Position numbers and translations under genes: made by a program
Notes under the pieces: model-generated
Databases searched by the model: none
The model's input: the letters and a program-made list of their open reading frames with translations, nothing else
What the model was told of the DNA's origin: nothing
Shown: piece by piece, positions 7,012 through 8,601 of the stretch
Layout of the letters: each line of letters opens with the position of its first letter
Position numbering within the stretch: the first letter of the stretch is position 1
NCBI GenBank assembly: GCA_009618475.1
Contig: WJOV01000045.1
Coordinates: 1 to 8,601, forward strand
Source: Methanosarcinales archaeon
Lineage (GTDB): Archaea > Halobacteriota > Syntropharchaeia > Alkanophagales > Methanospirareceae
Reading direction: 5' to 3'
DNA: 8,601 nucleotides

Positions 7012-7974
7012 ATGTTTGTGGGTATAGACCATGGGACTGTTGGAATACGGTTTGCGGGATTAAAAGAGGGAGAAGGCGGCGGAGTAAGTGTTTTCGAGCT
7101 TTCGAGGAAGAAAGCGACAGTGATGGTCAGCGATGAGATTATAAACGAAGTAGAGACGGGATTGGAGATAGAAACGGAAGAAATAGAATTGGTTGCATTG
7201 ACGTATTCAATGGGTGATGGATTTTCCACGATAAAAGATATAAAAGCGGTGCGGAACAGAGGGGTAAGAAGTGAAAAAGGGGCTGGTGCAAGGGTTGGTG
7301 GTGGGACAAGGGTGTTTGATGCGATAAAGAACGCGGGCATTCCCACGATAATGATACCGGGGATACATGCGGGCAGCGAAAAAATAGACCGCAGGATGAA
7401 GTTCTTCTCGCATTGTGCAAGCCCTGAAAAGGTGGGCGTTGCATACTACATACACAAAAAAGGTTTTGAGAACTTCATTTTCGCGGACGTCAGCTCCAAC
7501 ACCGTTACGATGGCTGTTGCGAATGCGATACTGATAGGTGCAATGGATGCTTGTTTGGGCTCGCCGGGGTTGTATCAAGGTCCGATTGACCTTCAGACGT
7601 TACGAGAAATCGAAGAGGGACGGATAGGCGCAACCGATGCGTTCTCGAATGCCGGCGTCTTGCGGAAGAAATGGATGAACGCAGGCGTAAAGAATGAGGA
7701 ATTGGTTATGGACACTCTTTCTTTGTTTGCAGCAATGGAAATTTCCGCGATGCTTGTTCTCATGAAAGATTATGGCGTGGGTGCATCAGACAGTGAAGTC
7801 TTCCTAACCGGCTCTGTGGGTGAAAAAGAGGAAATGAAGAAGAGAATAGACCGGCTCTTAAGCATTAAAGCCAAAACAATAACAAGGTATAGTGCTGCAA
7901 TCGGGTGTGCAGAAATTGCAAAGGACGTTTTTTACGGCGAGAAAAACATATTAGGGATAGAAGTGGAACTATAA
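7012..7974 (+). CDS. Methanogenesis marker 12 protein (ASKHA-fold)
   Basis: This 320-residue protein matches the methanogenesis marker 12 family (TIGR03281), found in archaea that carry methyl-coenzyme M reductase and of unknown biochemical role. It looks like an ASKHA (acetate kinase/Hsp70/actin) phosphotransferase fold: phosphate-1 motif GIDHGT (4-9), a second strand-turn FIFADVSSNTVTMAVANA (155-172), and a late adenosine-type motif FLTGSVGE (264-271). A glycine-rich stretch GAGARVGGGTRV (90-101) and SPGLYQGPIDLQ (184-195) are further distinctive parts. No membrane segment or signal peptide is seen, so it is probably cytoplasmic. ATG at 7012 is supported by its ribosome site and by immediate entry into the first strand. 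Nothing else for methanogenesis is nearby; neighbours are surface glycosylation genes and a convergent translation factor. Family assignment is confident, function is not known. Confidence 0.88.
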   Translation: MFVGIDHGTVGIRFAGLKEGEGGGVSVFELSRKKATVMVSDEIINEVETGLEIETEEIELVALTYSMGDGFSTIKDIKAVRNRGVRSEKGAGARVGGGTRVFDAIKNAGIPTIMIPGIHAGSEKIDRRMKFFSHCASPEKVGVAYYIHKKGFENFIFADVSSNTVTMAVANAILIGAMDACLGSPGLYQGPIDLQTLREIEEGRIGATDAFSNAGVLRKKWMNAGVKNEELVMDTLSLFAAMEISAMLVLMKDYGVGASDSEVFLTGSVGEKEEMKKRIDRLLSIKAKTITRYSAAIGCAEIAKDVFYGEKNILGIEVEL

Positions 7975-7981
7975 GCAATCC

Positions 7982-7992
7982 AAAATAAAAAA
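7982..7992 (-). terminator. Possible T-rich terminator of the aIF2-beta gene
   Basis: On the minus strand TTTTTTATTTT begins about 20 bases after the aIF2-beta stop codon, within the 37-base gap between the convergent genes. No stable hairpin accompanies it. T-tract termination is common in archaea, so the role is plausible but inferred. Confidence 0.4.
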
Positions 7993-8011
7993 TCCGCAAG
8001 ATATTGAGCAA

Positions 8012-8440
8012 TTACACCCTCCCGCCCTTCCTTTTTATGATAGGTCGAATCGCACCGCATGCGTCACATTTCAGCGCCCATACACGTTCCATCTTCACAA
8101 AGTGTGTATCCGGCTTCTTACATTCCCAACATAGCACGTATTCATCCATGTATCTCTGAATTTGATGCCCCACCTCCTCTTTTGGAAATCGTCCCTGGAA
8201 AATTGCCCTATTCCCTTCCATTTTACCTGCCGTGCCCAACTCCTTCAGCAAGAATTTCATCACGTGCTCCGCTTCGCGGTTCATGTAGCCACAGATAGCA
8301 TCAAAATTATCGAAAATCGTAGTCTTTCCCTCTATAAACACTTTTAGCTCTGGTATAATGAAACGTGAGTCTTCGGTCTTTGTACTCGGTAGTCCTCTCA
8401 AAGCCCGTTCTAATAAATCTTCATATTTATATTCTTCCAT
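8012..8440 (-). CDS. Translation initiation factor aIF2 subunit beta
   Basis: This 142-residue protein is the beta subunit of the heterotrimeric factor aIF2, which delivers initiator methionyl-tRNA to the small ribosomal subunit. Family features appear in order: a short N-terminal helix with the YEDLLERAL motif (6-14) that contacts the gamma subunit, the central alpha/beta domain with GKTTIFDNF (38-46), EAEHVMKFLLKELGTAG (57-73) and LQGR-like FQGRF (81-85), then a C-terminal zinc ribbon with C104/C107 (CWEC) and C125/C128 (CDAC) around PDT (110-112). The length is normal for the archaeal protein, and all four zinc ligands are present. It is transcribed towards the marker 12 gene from its own leader, which has GAGGTG and a TATA-like box, so it appears independently expressed. 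Assignment is secure. Confidence 0.96.
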   Translation of the reverse strand: MEEYKYEDLLERALRGLPSTKTEDSRFIIPELKVFIEGKTTIFDNFDAICGYMNREAEHVMKFLLKELGTAGKMEGNRAIFQGRFPKEEVGHQIQRYMDEYVLCWECKKPDTHFVKMERVWALKCDACGAIRPIIKRKGGRV

Positions 8441-8445
8441 TTTAG

Positions 8446-8451
8446 CACCTC
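8446..8451 (-). promoter_or_regulatory. Shine-Dalgarno site for aIF2-beta
   Basis: The minus strand reads GAGGTG, followed by five bases (CTAAA) and the ATG ending at 8440. Good match and spacing confirm the start. Confidence 0.75.
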
Positions 8452-8493
8452 ATACCTATAAGTTTAAGCGTAATTACTCAATATCCTATGGAC

Positions 8494-8501
8494 TTATAAA
8501 T
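8494..8501 (-). promoter_or_regulatory. Candidate TATA box for aIF2-beta
   Basis: The minus strand reads ATTTATAA about 54 bases before the aIF2-beta ATG. Transcription starting some 25 bases downstream, near 8470, would give a leader of roughly 30 bases containing the GAGGTG site. The core is nearly symmetric and also reads TTATAAAT on the plus strand, so direction is not decided by the box alone. Confidence 0.45.
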
Positions 8502-8519
8502 ACTAAAGAGAATTTTGAT

Positions 8520-8600
8520 TTACCCCCACTTCTTGAAGAAGACAGTTAAAAAATCATATAACCAACGGAAGTTGATGAAACCGATCATGATAAAAAAGAT
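8520..8600 (-). CDS. Possible 3' end of a minus-strand membrane protein (partial)
   Basis: One minus-strand frame is open from the right edge of the window to TAA at 8520-8522, giving 26 residues: a hydrophobic stretch beginning IFFIMIGFINFRWLYDF and ending TVFFKKWG. The composition resembles the final helix and charged tail of an integral membrane protein, and the orientation matches the downstream aIF2-beta gene. At this length an open frame is expected fairly often by chance, so support is weak. No family can be named. The 79 bases between it and aIF2-beta hold the candidate promoter. Confidence 0.3.
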   Translation of the reverse strand: MFFIMIGFINFRWLYDFLTVFFKKWG

Positions 8601-8601
8601 G

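Noticed and set aside
7279..7312. Four G-runs in the marker 12 gene resembling a G-quadruplex
   Set aside because: Two of the loops are 8 and 9 bases, longer than usual, and the G-richness is explained by codons for a conserved-looking glycine-rich loop.
7207..7578. Minus-strand open frame of 123 codons, with another at 6963-7346, inside the marker 12 gene
   Set aside because: They lie wholly or mostly antisense to a well-matched family protein, have low-complexity Ser/Pro/Thr-rich products and no ribosome site that stands out; they are shadows of codon bias.
8358..8549. Plus-strand open frame of 63 codons across the aIF2-beta start and its promoter region
   Set aside because: It is antisense to conserved aIF2-beta N-terminal codons and the remainder runs through the leader and TATA-like box.
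8575..8601. Plus-strand ATG at 8575 after GGAAG, open to the window edge
   Set aside because: Only nine codons are visible, the ribosome site is too close (3 bases), and the opposite strand gives a more protein-like reading here.

Overview
The window reads as archaeal chromosomal DNA, most likely from a methanogenic or methane/alkane-oxidising euryarchaeon. Three things point there: a methanogenesis marker 12 protein (a family confined to organisms with methyl-coenzyme M reductase), the archaeal initiation factor aIF2-beta, and archaeal TATA-box-like promoter elements. An ANME-1/Syntrophoarchaeum-type lineage is possible, but that is a guess. By eye the DNA is moderately AT-rich. Coding density is high, and seven genes are well supported.

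Left part (1-3147): a short AT-rich leader with a 10-bp inverted repeat is followed by a two-gene unit, an FAD-dependent amine-oxidase/HemY-type oxidoreductase (78-1391) and a GT-C (PMT/ArnT-like) membrane glycosyltransferase (1405-3147). The oxidoreductase contains a 42-bp in-frame block made of two perfect 7-bp palindromes, which looks like an inserted palindromic element that the protein tolerates as a loop.

Middle part (3148-6969): a 113-bp gap carries a pyrimidine-rich possible terminator and a TATA-like box. It leads into three overlapping, probably translationally coupled genes: a dolichyl-phosphate-sugar-synthase-like GT2 enzyme (3261-3977), an LPG_synthase_TM/UPF0104 flippase-like membrane protein (3974-4945), and a DUF2298 'YYY' GT-C-like membrane protein (4927-6969). 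Read together they suggest a compact surface glycosylation route: charge a polyprenyl phosphate with sugar in the cytoplasm, move it across the membrane, and transfer the sugar outside. This is inference from families and gene order.

Right part (6970-8601): the methanogenesis marker 12 gene (7012-7974) follows after 42 bp on the same strand. It converges on aIF2-beta (8012-8440, minus strand), which has its own Shine-Dalgarno site and TATA-like box and a T-rich possible terminator. The right edge may hold the last codons of another minus-strand membrane protein (8520-8600), with weak support. No tRNA, rRNA, CRISPR array, insertion sequence or non-coding stretch over 300 bases was seen.
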